Shown one piece after another: positions 41,273 through 48,983 of a DNA stretch of 64,000 bases (position 1 is its first letter; the number at the start of each line of letters is the position of its first letter). The DNA lies in NCBI GenBank assembly GCA_900315665.1, contig OMZX01000026.1, positions 23,784 through 87,783 of the forward strand. The letters run 5' to 3'. Source of the DNA: an uncultured Eubacteriales bacterium (GTDB taxonomy: Bacteria > Bacillota > Clostridia > Lachnospirales > Lachnospiraceae). Both the position numbers and the translations under genes were made by a program. The notes under the pieces were generated by a model, which did not search any database, was not told where the DNA came from, and saw nothing but the letters and a program-made list of their open reading frames with translations.

Positions 41273-42697
41273 ATGAAACTTAATGCAAAATTTTCGGAAG
41301 AGCTTTTTCTGACCAATGAAACCGGGCGGGAGCTCTATCATAAATATGCAGAACATATGCCCATCATCGACTATCATTGCCATATTTCCCCGAAGGCAAT
41401 GGTCGAGAACAAGGAGTTCGAGGATCTCGGCGAAATGTGGCTTGAGGGCGATCATTATAAATGGCGCGCGATGCGGACCTTCGGGATCGATGAGAAATAT
41501 ATCACCGGTACAGAGACCGATTTCCATGAAAAGTATCTCGCTTTTGCGAAGGTGCTTCCGAAGATGGTGGGAAATCCGATCTTTATCTGGTGTGCCCTGG
41601 AATTGAAGCGCTATTTTGATATTGATGAACCGCTGACGGAAGAAAATGCGGAGGAAATCTATCAGAAGACAAAAGCACTGATCCATGAAAAGCATATGAC
41701 ACGCCGCTGGTGCATGGAGCACTCGAATGTGAAGCTTGTTTCGACGACAGAGGATCCGGTCGATGATCTTCGTTACCATAAGGCGCTGGCGGTAGATCCG
41801 TCGCTGAAGGTCCGCGTTATCACGGCGTTTCGCCCGGATAAAGCGATGTTCCTCGAGCTTCCTACTTTTGATGCTTATCTAAATGAGCTATCGGATGTGT
41901 CTGGTGTAGGCATTACTGATTTCCATAGTATGCTCGAAGCGCTCGAAAAGAGACTGCAGTATTTCAAGGAGACGACGGGCACGACAGTTTCCGATGACGG
42001 CATCCCGCATTTCACCTGGGCGGATTACACCGAAGAGGAGATTGAAACAATCTTCAAGAAAGCACGTGCAAATGAGCCGCTGACAGCGGATGAGGTGGAT
42101 CAGTACCAGAGTGCGTTCCTCTATGAGATGGGCCGTATCTATCATCGTAATGCCTACGTCATGCAGCTTCACATCGGGACCTATCTTGATGCGAATACGA
42201 AGGGCGTTAGGGAGGTTGGACAATCAACCGGTTTTGACTGTACGGATGATCAGTGCTCAGTAACCTCTGTCGGTGAGCTCCTGAACCGTCTGACGCTTGC
42301 AGGTGAGCTTCCGAAGACGATTCTGTATCCGCTGGATGGTACAAAGATTGAAACCTGGGCCGTGCTCGCAGCAGGCTTCTGTGACAATGATACGAGATCA
42401 AAGGTACAGCTTGGCGCACCATGGTGGTTCAATGATCAGCAGTTCGGCATCGAGCGGCAGTTCGAGGCTTGTGCGAACCTCTATCCGGTGAGTCTTAGTG
42501 TCGGTATGCTGACAGATTCCCGTTCCTTCATCTCTTATCCGCGACATGAACTTTATCGCCGCGTGTTCTGTAACTATCTCGGAACACTCTGCGAGAGAGG
42601 CGAGTATTTTGGCTCGGAAAAGAATCTTCAGGAAATCATCGAAGATGTTTGCTTCAATAATGTAAACAACTTCTTCGAATTTCATGTAACCCGTTAA
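41273..42697 (+). CDS. uxaC: Glucuronate isomerase
   Basis: 474 residues, the usual UxaC length of 465-475. Family blocks PIIDYHCHISPKAMVENKEFEDLGEMWLEGDHYKWRAMRTFG with the metal-binding HxH, TTEDPVDDLRYHKAL, RNAYVMQLHIGTYLDANT, GAPWWFNDQQFG and LTDSRSFISYPRHELYRRVFCN. It isomerises D-glucuronate to D-fructuronate (or galacturonate to tagaturonate). The ATG at 41273 is set by AAAGGAG. UxuB and UxuA at 2.0-4.9 kb would carry fructuronate onward, so the pathway is split across 36 kb. Confidence 0.96.
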   Translation: MKLNAKFSEELFLTNETGRELYHKYAEHMPIIDYHCHISPKAMVENKEFEDLGEMWLEGDHYKWRAMRTFGIDEKYITGTETDFHEKYLAFAKVLPKMVGNPIFIWCALELKRYFDIDEPLTEENAEEIYQKTKALIHEKHMTRRWCMEHSNVKLVSTTEDPVDDLRYHKALAVDPSLKVRVITAFRPDKAMFLELPTFDAYLNELSDVSGVGITDFHSMLEALEKRLQYFKETTGTTVSDDGIPHFTWADYTEEEIETIFKKARANEPLTADEVDQYQSAFLYEMGRIYHRNAYVMQLHIGTYLDANTKGVREVGQSTGFDCTDDQCSVTSVGELLNRLTLAGELPKTILYPLDGTKIETWAVLAAGFCDNDTRSKVQLGAPWWFNDQQFGIERQFEACANLYPVSLSVGMLTDSRSFISYPRHELYRRVFCNYLGTLCERGEYFGSEKNLQEIIEDVCFNNVNNFFEFHVTR

Positions 42698-42736
42698 ACC
42701 TCTTATCCAAACTAAACGTCGATGCATAGCGACGGA

Positions 42737-42784
42737 GAAGCGCCCCGCGTAGAGACATTTAAGTGTGTCTATGCGGGGCGCTTC
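42737..42784. terminator. GC-rich hairpin between convergent uxaC and amt
   Basis: GAAGCGCCCCGC with GCGGGGCGCTTC, extended by AGACA/TGTCT. A very stable stem but no clear T-run on either side. Confidence 0.6.
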
Positions 42785-42802
42785 TGAATTGCCGGGCTGG
42801 AA

Positions 42803-44548
42803 TTACTCGACGTCCTGTAGTGCCTGGAAGTTCTCTTCGCCGGTACGAACCTTGACAACCTTCGCAACGTTGTAAACGAAGATCTTGCCATCACCGATGT
42901 GGCCGGTGTAGAGGGTCTTCTTCGCGGTTTCGATGACATCGTCAACCGGGATGGAGGATACGACAACTTCGACCTTAACCTTCGGGATGAGTGTGTTATC
43001 GACGACGGTACCACGATACATCTCGGTGGAGCCCCTCTGGATACCAGAGCCCATGACGTTAAACATCGTCATACCGGTTACGCCGAGCTCGTTCAGGGCC
43101 TTCTTCAGTGCATCGAATTTAGACATGCGGCAGATGATACATACCTTGTAAATGCCGGTAGCCAGCGCATCAGCCGGGGCAGTTTCTACCTTAACGGCTG
43201 CGTTAACCTGTGCAGGAGATGCCTTCGTATATTCATCCTCACCGAGATCGGTGTTTTCGTTTGCAGTTACACCAAGGTCAGTAACATCGGAAATCGCGAA
43301 GCCGGAGTAAGCGCTTGCGAGGCCATGCTCATGGATATCGAGGCCATCGATCTCAACCTGTGCCGGAACACGAAGACCGACGAATTTATCGATGAGCTTG
43401 AAGGCGATAAACATGATCACAAGGACATAGATCGCTACGGATGCGAAGCCGAGGATCTGTACACCAAGCTGATGGAAGCCGCCGCCATAGAAGAGACCGG
43501 TTCCGACGCCGTCTGCACCTGTCGAGAAGAGACCAACTGCAATGGTACCCCAGATACCATTTGCCATGTGAACGGATACAGCACCAACCGGATCATCAAT
43601 CTTTGCCTTATTATCGAAGAATTCGACACTGAAGACAACCAGGAAGCCGGAAACGACGCCGATGATAAAGGCGCCGAGCGGTGATACGCAGTCACAAGGT
43701 GCCGTGATGGCCACAAGACCGGCGAGGGAAGCATTGAATGTCATCGAAACATCGGGCTTACCATAACGTATCCAGGTGAAGATCATTGCGACGACGGTAG
43801 CAACGGCAGCGGCAAGGTTTGTGTTTACGAATACAAGGGATGCGGTTTCCGCGGCATCATCAGAATTCATCGCTACGGTAGAAGCACCGTTGAAGCCGAA
43901 CCAGCAGAACCAGAGGATGAAGACACCGAGTGCGACCGCGGTCATATTGTGGCCGGGGATTGCGCGCGCCTTACCATCCTTGCCATACTTACCGATACGA
44001 GGACCAAGCATCCACGCACCAAGGCAGGCGATGAGGCCGCCGACCATGTGTACGCAGGTGGAACCGGCAAAATCATGAAAGCCAAGTGTGGACAGCCATC
44101 CGCCACCCCAGATCCAGTGCCCGCTGATCGGATAGACGAACAGGGAAATCACTGCGGAGTAGATACAATAAGCCTTGAAGTTCGTCCGTTCTGCCATGGA
44201 GCCGGATACGATTGTCGCGGCTGTCGCGCAGAACACGGTCTGGAAGATAACGTAAGCCATGAGCGGCATCGTCTGCGGCACGACACTGTTTGCTTCTGTG
44301 TAACTGCCGAGAATCATCGGGTCCAGGTGGCCGATGATCGGTCCTGTTCCGCCAAACATCAGTCCGAAACCGACGAGCCAGTAGCACGGTGTACCGATAC
44401 AGAAGTCCATCATGTTCTTCATGAGGATGTTACCGGTATTCTTGGCTCTCGTGAGGCCTGCCTCGCACAGTGCGAAACCGGCCTGCATGAAGTAGACGAG
44501 TACTGCACCGATCAGTACCCAGATTACGGTGGTCATTTCGTATTTCAT
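42803..44548 (-). CDS. amt: Ammonium transporter fused to a PII domain
   Basis: 581 residues. Residues 1 to about 410 are an Amt channel (FMQAGFALCEAGLTRAKN, WIWGGGWLSTLGFHDFAGSTCVHMVGG with the conserved Asp and first pore His, VSVHMANGIWGTIAVGLF with the second). After an acidic linker, residues about 466-581 are a complete PII/GlnK domain (YKVCIICRMSKFDALKKALNELG, MYRGTVVDN, IPKVKVEVVV, GHIGDGKIFVYNVAKVVKVRTGE). The T-loop lacks the Tyr51 used for uridylylation. GGAGGAGAAAGAG precedes the ATG. A leader hairpin lies just upstream. Confidence 0.95.
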   Translation of the reverse strand: MKYEMTTVIWVLIGAVLVYFMQAGFALCEAGLTRAKNTGNILMKNMMDFCIGTPCYWLVGFGLMFGGTGPIIGHLDPMILGSYTEANSVVPQTMPLMAYVIFQTVFCATAATIVSGSMAERTNFKAYCIYSAVISLFVYPISGHWIWGGGWLSTLGFHDFAGSTCVHMVGGLIACLGAWMLGPRIGKYGKDGKARAIPGHNMTAVALGVFILWFCWFGFNGASTVAMNSDDAAETASLVFVNTNLAAAVATVVAMIFTWIRYGKPDVSMTFNASLAGLVAITAPCDCVSPLGAFIIGVVSGFLVVFSVEFFDNKAKIDDPVGAVSVHMANGIWGTIAVGLFSTGADGVGTGLFYGGGFHQLGVQILGFASVAIYVLVIMFIAFKLIDKFVGLRVPAQVEIDGLDIHEHGLASAYSGFAISDVTDLGVTANENTDLGEDEYTKASPAQVNAAVKVETAPADALATGIYKVCIICRMSKFDALKKALNELGVTGMTMFNVMGSGIQRGSTEMYRGTVVDNTLIPKVKVEVVVSSIPVDDVIETAKKTLYTGHIGDGKIFVYNVAKVVKVRTGEENFQALQDVE

Positions 44549-44572
44549 ACTCTTTCTCCTCTCTTCAACAAA

Positions 44573-44609
44573 GAAAAAGGCGCTTTGGTCGCTGGACCAA
44601 AACGCCTTT
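44573..44609 (-). terminator. Leader terminator (attenuator-like) upstream of amt
   Basis: On the minus strand AAAGGCGTTTTGGTC pairs with GACCAAAGCGCCTTT (arms 44595-44609 and 44576-44590, loop CAGC, one G-U pair), followed by TTTCTTTG. It lies after the promoter and before the ATG, so most transcripts could stop here unless antitermination occurs. Confidence 0.7.
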
Positions 44610-44622
44610 GTTTGTTGTGTGA

Positions 44623-44652
44623 ATTATAAAACGTCCTATCCATAAATGTCAA
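44623..44652 (-). promoter_or_regulatory. Promoter of amt
   Basis: On the minus strand a perfect TTGACA (44647-44652), an 18-base spacer and a perfect TATAAT (44623-44628). The start point would be only about 10 bases before the leader hairpin. Confidence 0.8.
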
Positions 44653-44752
44653 GAAATTTATACGCCTTTTCCGTGCCTAAGGGTTATAACTAACCAAACC
44701 TTATTTTAGGAAGAATGGTCAAAGAAAACTTTCGGAAAACGATTTCGATTTC

Positions 44753-44781
44753 TGTACAATTATGGGAAAAGCATTTATAAT
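44753..44781 (+). promoter_or_regulatory. Promoter of the SprA-like gene
   Basis: TGTACA at 44753-44758, 17-base spacer, TATAAT at 44776-44781. It lies in the gap divergent from amt, about 118 bases before the chosen start. Confidence 0.55.
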
Positions 44782-44898
44782 GAGAGCAGTAGAAGCAGTT
44801 TTCCATTTTTTTTTAATGACTTGAGTGATTTGCAGCGAACCGGGTTGTCGAGACAGGCAGCCGGTTTGTTTCCGTATCTAAAGGGCAGAGAGGCATCA

Positions 44899-45594
44899 AT
44901 GGTTACCGGCATTTCTTACTATAACAGAATAAGAAATCCGTATGACAGGCCGTCCGAAGGGATAGCTACCGGTGGCGCGCGTGAAAGATCGGATATGATC
45001 GCGTCGATGCAAAACGCGTATGGAGATGCGTTTTCCGGGAAGGCAGGCAGCATAGATGACTTCGCGAATCAGGCGGTACGCGGTGCAACCGACAAGATCA
45101 CAAATCCCTATCAGGCGAAGCTTGCAGCACTCAGCGGGCATCAGGACGAGGTCGATCCGACTGAGCTGAAGGCCCTGAAGCATGCCGGAATCATCGAATG
45201 TACGACTTGTGCCGGGAGAAAATATCAGGATGGCTCTGATGAGGAGAACGTCTCCTTCAAAACACCGGGTCATGTTGATCCGTCACAGAGCGTGGCTGCA
45301 GTTACAGCCCATGAGCATCAGCACGTTCAGAATGCGATGGCAAAGACGGCCGGAAACGATGCAACCCTTCTCCGTGCATCCGTGACGATCCACTATGCGA
45401 CCTGCCCGGAATGTGGCAGACGCTATGCTTCCGGCGGCGTAACGAATACAGCCATCCGTTACAATAAAAATCAGCAGGAGGCCAAAGAACAGGCGACCCA
45501 AGATGCCATAAAGGCAACAAGCCCGTACCAGAAGGCGGAGGCGGCCGCAGCGAATTTCATGCTGAGCGGTGCGTTGCTAGACGGCAGAGGTTAA
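44899..45594 (+). CDS. SprA-like putative metalloprotease with Cys-rich pairs
   Basis: 231 residues. A HEHQH zinc-binding motif in AAVTAHEHQHVQNAMAKTAGN resembles the SprA-related family (HExxH type). Upstream ECTTCAGRKYQDGSDE and downstream TCPECGRRYASGG supply two CxxC pairs, possibly one zinc ribbon folded around the helix. No signal peptide or membrane segment. The function is unknown in this family. The ATG at 44899 follows GAGAGG; a TTG at 44821 would add 26 residues but lacks a ribosome site. Confidence 0.72.
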   Translation: MVTGISYYNRIRNPYDRPSEGIATGGARERSDMIASMQNAYGDAFSGKAGSIDDFANQAVRGATDKITNPYQAKLAALSGHQDEVDPTELKALKHAGIIECTTCAGRKYQDGSDEENVSFKTPGHVDPSQSVAAVTAHEHQHVQNAMAKTAGNDATLLRASVTIHYATCPECGRRYASGGVTNTAIRYNKNQQEAKEQATQDAIKATSPYQKAEAAAANFMLSGALLDGRG

Positions 45595-45610
45595 AGCGAA
45601 ATTTTTTAAA

Positions 45611-45650
45611 GAACTCTCGGAAAAGATCTTAATTTTCCGAGAGTTCTTTT
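45611..45650 (+). terminator. Terminator after SprA-like gene
   Basis: A perfect 14-bp stem GAACTCTCGGAAAA/TTTTCCGAGAGTTC and four Ts. Confidence 0.88.
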
Positions 45651-45758
45651 AGGTAAAGAATATGTAAATTGCACAAATTGATTTTGATAATAAGAGCGCA
45701 GATATGCCTCCGGAAAGATGTCAGAATCAAAACGGATAAATACCAGGAGGAAAAGAAG

Positions 45759-46097
45759 ATGGCTGATTTTATTACCGTAAAGGAAGATGTAAAGAAAAAG
45801 GGCTTCGGTACCTCACTGTATGATCATGTGAACGGAGAGCCGGTTTACCTGTCACAGGGCGTACGCAGCGCATTTACGAAGGATGAAGCAGGCATTAACC
45901 AAATCCTCACCGCCGTGACCAGCTTCCAGAAAGGCGACTTCGGTGATGCCATAGCCCATGGCAAGACAGAAACCGAAGGCCACGAATACGGCCGCTACCA
46001 ACTCATCACCTTCGAAGACGCAAAAGACGAAGACACTGCCGTCTGGGTCCACCGCGCCGAGAAAAGCATCCTGGTGTATTTCAAATTCGAGCGATAA
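45759..46097 (+). CDS. Small conserved-looking protein of unknown function
   Basis: 112 residues, soluble, no signal. I do not recognise a family. The sequence alternates strands and charged turns (GEPVYLSQGVRSAFTKDEAGIN, then YGRYQLITFEDAKDEDTAVWVH and SILVYFKFER), suggesting a small beta-rich fold. The ATG at 45759 is set by a strong CAGGAGG. Flanked by terminators on both sides, so a monocistronic unit. Coding character is supported by the strong ribosome site and third-position pattern. Confidence 0.75.
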   Translation: MADFITVKEDVKKKGFGTSLYDHVNGEPVYLSQGVRSAFTKDEAGINQILTAVTSFQKGDFGDAIAHGKTETEGHEYGRYQLITFEDAKDEDTAVWVHRAEKSILVYFKFER

Positions 46098-46103
46098 AAA
46101 AAC

Positions 46104-46145
46104 AGAGTGCCGTACGATTTCTATCGTAGTGCGGCACTCTTTTTA
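46104..46145 (+). terminator. Terminator after the unknown gene
   Basis: AGAGTGCCG...ACGAT paired with ATCGT...CGGCACTCT, four-base loop, then TTTTT. Confidence 0.88.
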
Positions 46146-46222
46146 TGCCCATAAATGGTTTGTTTACATTTATTGATAGCACCGTTTATAATATAGCCGA
46201 ACAATATATCGGAGGAACAAAA

Positions 46223-47026
46223 ATGAAATTGACTTTACTCGGAACCGGCAACGCCCTGGTTACAAAATGCTATAACACCTGCTTCGTTCTTTCAGAGAAC
46301 GGAGAGTATTTTCTTGTAGATGCCGGCGGCGGCAACCAGATCTTTTCACAGCTTGAGAAGGTCGGGATGAAGTGGCAGGACATGAAGCATATCTTTGTTA
46401 CCCATAAGCATCTTGATCATATCATGGGTATCATATGGATGATACGAATGATCACACAATATATGAATAAGGATAAGTATGAAGGCGACGCCTATATTTA
46501 TGGACATGAAGAGGTGATCGGTCTGCTCCGCGATTTTGCCGATAAGCTTCTGCCGAAGAAATCCACTCGCTTTATTGATGACCGTCTGCATCTTGTGAAG
46601 CTGAAGGATGGCGATCACTTCGAAGTACTTGGGCATCCGGCGACAGCTTTTGACATTCAGTCGACGAAGGCGAAGCAGTTCGGCTTCATGGTGGAATATG
46701 CGCCCGGGAAGAAGCTCTGTGACTGCGGCGATGAGCCTTATAACCCATGTGAAGAGCAGTATGCAAAGGGCGCAGAGTGGCTTCTTCACGAAGCGTTCTG
46801 TCTCTATGGCGAACGGGATATTTTCTCACCATATGAGAAGCATCATTCGACAGTGAAGGATGCGGCGGAGCTTGCGGAATCGCTGGGCGTAAAGAATCTG
46901 ATTCTTTACCATACAGAAGACAAAAACCTAGAGCATCGTAAGGAACTCTATACAGCGGAGGGTAAGGAATACTACCACGGAAACCTCTATGTCCCGTATG
47001 ACCTTGAAGATGTTAAAGTTTTATAA
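46223..47026 (+). CDS. MBL-fold hydrolase (RNase Z-like)
   Basis: 267 residues. The metallo-beta-lactamase signature THKHLDHIMG gives the HxHxDH zinc site; VDAGGGNQIF, LLHEAFCLYGER (Glu/His region) and ILYHTED (last His) complete it. Opening MKLTLLGTGNALVTKCYNTCF is RNase Z/arylsulfatase-like. It could process RNA or hydrolyse small esters; the exosite needed for tRNA is not obvious. CGGAGG fixes the ATG at 46223. Confidence 0.87.
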   Translation: MKLTLLGTGNALVTKCYNTCFVLSENGEYFLVDAGGGNQIFSQLEKVGMKWQDMKHIFVTHKHLDHIMGIIWMIRMITQYMNKDKYEGDAYIYGHEEVIGLLRDFADKLLPKKSTRFIDDRLHLVKLKDGDHFEVLGHPATAFDIQSTKAKQFGFMVEYAPGKKLCDCGDEPYNPCEEQYAKGAEWLLHEAFCLYGERDIFSPYEKHHSTVKDAAELAESLGVKNLILYHTEDKNLEHRKELYTAEGKEYYHGNLYVPYDLEDVKVL

Positions 47027-47091
47027 ACTCCTTGCAATCCATGACATAAAGTTGTATTTAATCTAAGACTTTTATGAAAAGAGGTGAATGG

Positions 47092-48843
47092 ATGCTGAAA
47101 ACACTTTTAAAACAGGTTAAGGAATATAAGCTGGCATCGATTCTGACCCCAATCTGCATGCTGGACGAGGTTGTCTGCGAGATGGTCATCCCGGTGCTGA
47201 TGGGCCTCATCGTCGACAAGGGCATCTATGGCAATGATATGGGCTACATCTATAGCTCCGGCCTCCGCATGATCTTCGTCGCTCTGTGCGGCCTTGCGTT
47301 CGGTATCGGCGGCGGCTTCTTCGGCGCGAAGGCCAGTGCCGGCTTTGCGAAGAATCTCCGCTGGGCCATGTATGATAACATTCAGACCTTTTCCTTCTCA
47401 AATATCGATAAGTTTTCCCCGTCCAGCCTTGTGACGAGACTCACGACTGATGTGACGAATATCCAGAATGCCTACATGATGCTCCTCCGCATGGGTGTCC
47501 GCGGCCCGATGTCCATGGTGGTCGCCATGGTCATGAGCTTCGTGCTGAGCCCCAGGATCGCCAGCATTTATCTTACGGCAGTGATCATACTCGGCATCAT
47601 CCTGTTCTTCATCATGCGAAGTGCGAACAGCTACTTCCGTTCGGTTTTCACGAAATATGATGCGCTGAATGAAAGCGTAGAAGAGAACGTGACCGCGATC
47701 CGAGTCGTAAAGGCGTATGTGCGTGAAGATTATGAAATCAGTAAATTCCAAAAGGCTGCCGCGAACATCTATCTCATGTTTGTCCAGGCCGAGCTGCGGA
47801 TCGATTTTACCGCTCCGGTGATGATGGGAACCGTCTATACCTGTATCCTCCTCATCAGCTGGATCGGTGCCCACATGATCGTCGGCGGGACCCTCACGAC
47901 CGGTGCGCTCATGAGTCTTCTTACCTACTGCATGAACATCCTCATGAGTCTCATGATGCTGTCCATGATCATCGTCATGATTACGATGTCCGAGGCCAGT
48001 GCAGAGCGAATCGCCGCTGTCATCAATGAGAAATCAGATCTGACGAATCCAGCAAACCCTGTGACCGCAGTGCCTGATGGAAGCATTCGCTTCGAGGGCG
48101 TGGATTTTGCCTATAACAGAGCGTCACAGACGCCGGTGCTTAAGGATATCAATCTCGATATTCATTCCGGTGAGATGATCGGCATCATCGGTGCGACGGG
48201 CTCTGCGAAGTCCAGTCTCGTGAACCTCATCAGCCGGCTGTATGATGTGACGGCCGGTTCTGTCAAGGTCGGCGGGATCGATGTGCGGGATTATGATATG
48301 ACGGCCCTCCGTGACAATGTCTCTGTCGTGCTGCAGAAAAATGTCCTCTTTACCGGTACGATCTACGACAATCTCCGGTGGGGTGATCCGGACGCGACGG
48401 ATGAGGAATGTCAGCATGCGGCGCAGCTTGCCTGTGCATCGGAGTTTATCGAGCGCTTTCCGGATGGCTATAACACCGAGATCACCCAGGGTGGTACCAA
48501 CGTCTCCGGCGGGCAGAAGCAGCGACTTTGCATCGCGCGTGCGCTTCTTAAGAAGCCGAAGATCCTGATCCTCGATGATTCGACGAGTGCCGTCGATACC
48601 GCGACGGATGCGAAGATTCATGAAGCCTTTAAGAATGAAATACCGGATACGACGAAGCTCATTATTTCACAGCGTATTTCCTCGATCTGCGATTGTGACC
48701 GCGTACTCGTGCTGGATGACGGTCGCATCAGCGGCTTCGATTCACCGGAAAAGCTTCTGGAGACAAATGCGATCTACAGTGAGATCTACAAGTCACAGAC
48801 CGAAGCCGGTGCCGGCGATGCAGATTTCGATGAGAAGAAGTGA
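47092..48843 (+). CDS. ABC exporter half-transporter, degenerate nucleotide site
   Basis: 583 residues: an N-terminal six-helix exporter membrane domain (about 1-310) and an ABC ATPase. Walker A is GATGSAKSS, signature NVSGGQKQR, and Walker B ends ILDDSTSAVD with Asp replacing the catalytic Glu. This is the pattern of the non-hydrolysing subunit in heterodimeric exporters such as BmrCD/TmrAB. GAGGTG precedes the ATG at 47092. Its partner follows 140 bases on. Confidence 0.9.
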   Translation: MLKTLLKQVKEYKLASILTPICMLDEVVCEMVIPVLMGLIVDKGIYGNDMGYIYSSGLRMIFVALCGLAFGIGGGFFGAKASAGFAKNLRWAMYDNIQTFSFSNIDKFSPSSLVTRLTTDVTNIQNAYMMLLRMGVRGPMSMVVAMVMSFVLSPRIASIYLTAVIILGIILFFIMRSANSYFRSVFTKYDALNESVEENVTAIRVVKAYVREDYEISKFQKAAANIYLMFVQAELRIDFTAPVMMGTVYTCILLISWIGAHMIVGGTLTTGALMSLLTYCMNILMSLMMLSMIIVMITMSEASAERIAAVINEKSDLTNPANPVTAVPDGSIRFEGVDFAYNRASQTPVLKDINLDIHSGEMIGIIGATGSAKSSLVNLISRLYDVTAGSVKVGGIDVRDYDMTALRDNVSVVLQKNVLFTGTIYDNLRWGDPDATDEECQHAAQLACASEFIERFPDGYNTEITQGGTNVSGGQKQRLCIARALLKKPKILILDDSTSAVDTATDAKIHEAFKNEIPDTTKLIISQRISSICDCDRVLVLDDGRISGFDSPEKLLETNAIYSEIYKSQTEAGAGDADFDEKK

Positions 48844-48983
48844 TGAAGGCTTCACCCTGTGGGGATTGTCGTTTCGATTTTGATTTAATGTTTACAGTAT
48901 TTATGGCTAAGTACCTATTGCTATAAAAGTTAAACTTCTGAAGGTAAATCTAAGGAAGTCATCTGATGAAATAGAGGAATGTT

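Noticed and set aside
47092-48843. Altered Walker A (GSAKSS) as a damaged gene
   Set aside because: Substitution in this position with Asp in Walker B is usual in the inert subunit of heterodimeric exporters, and the reading frame is intact.
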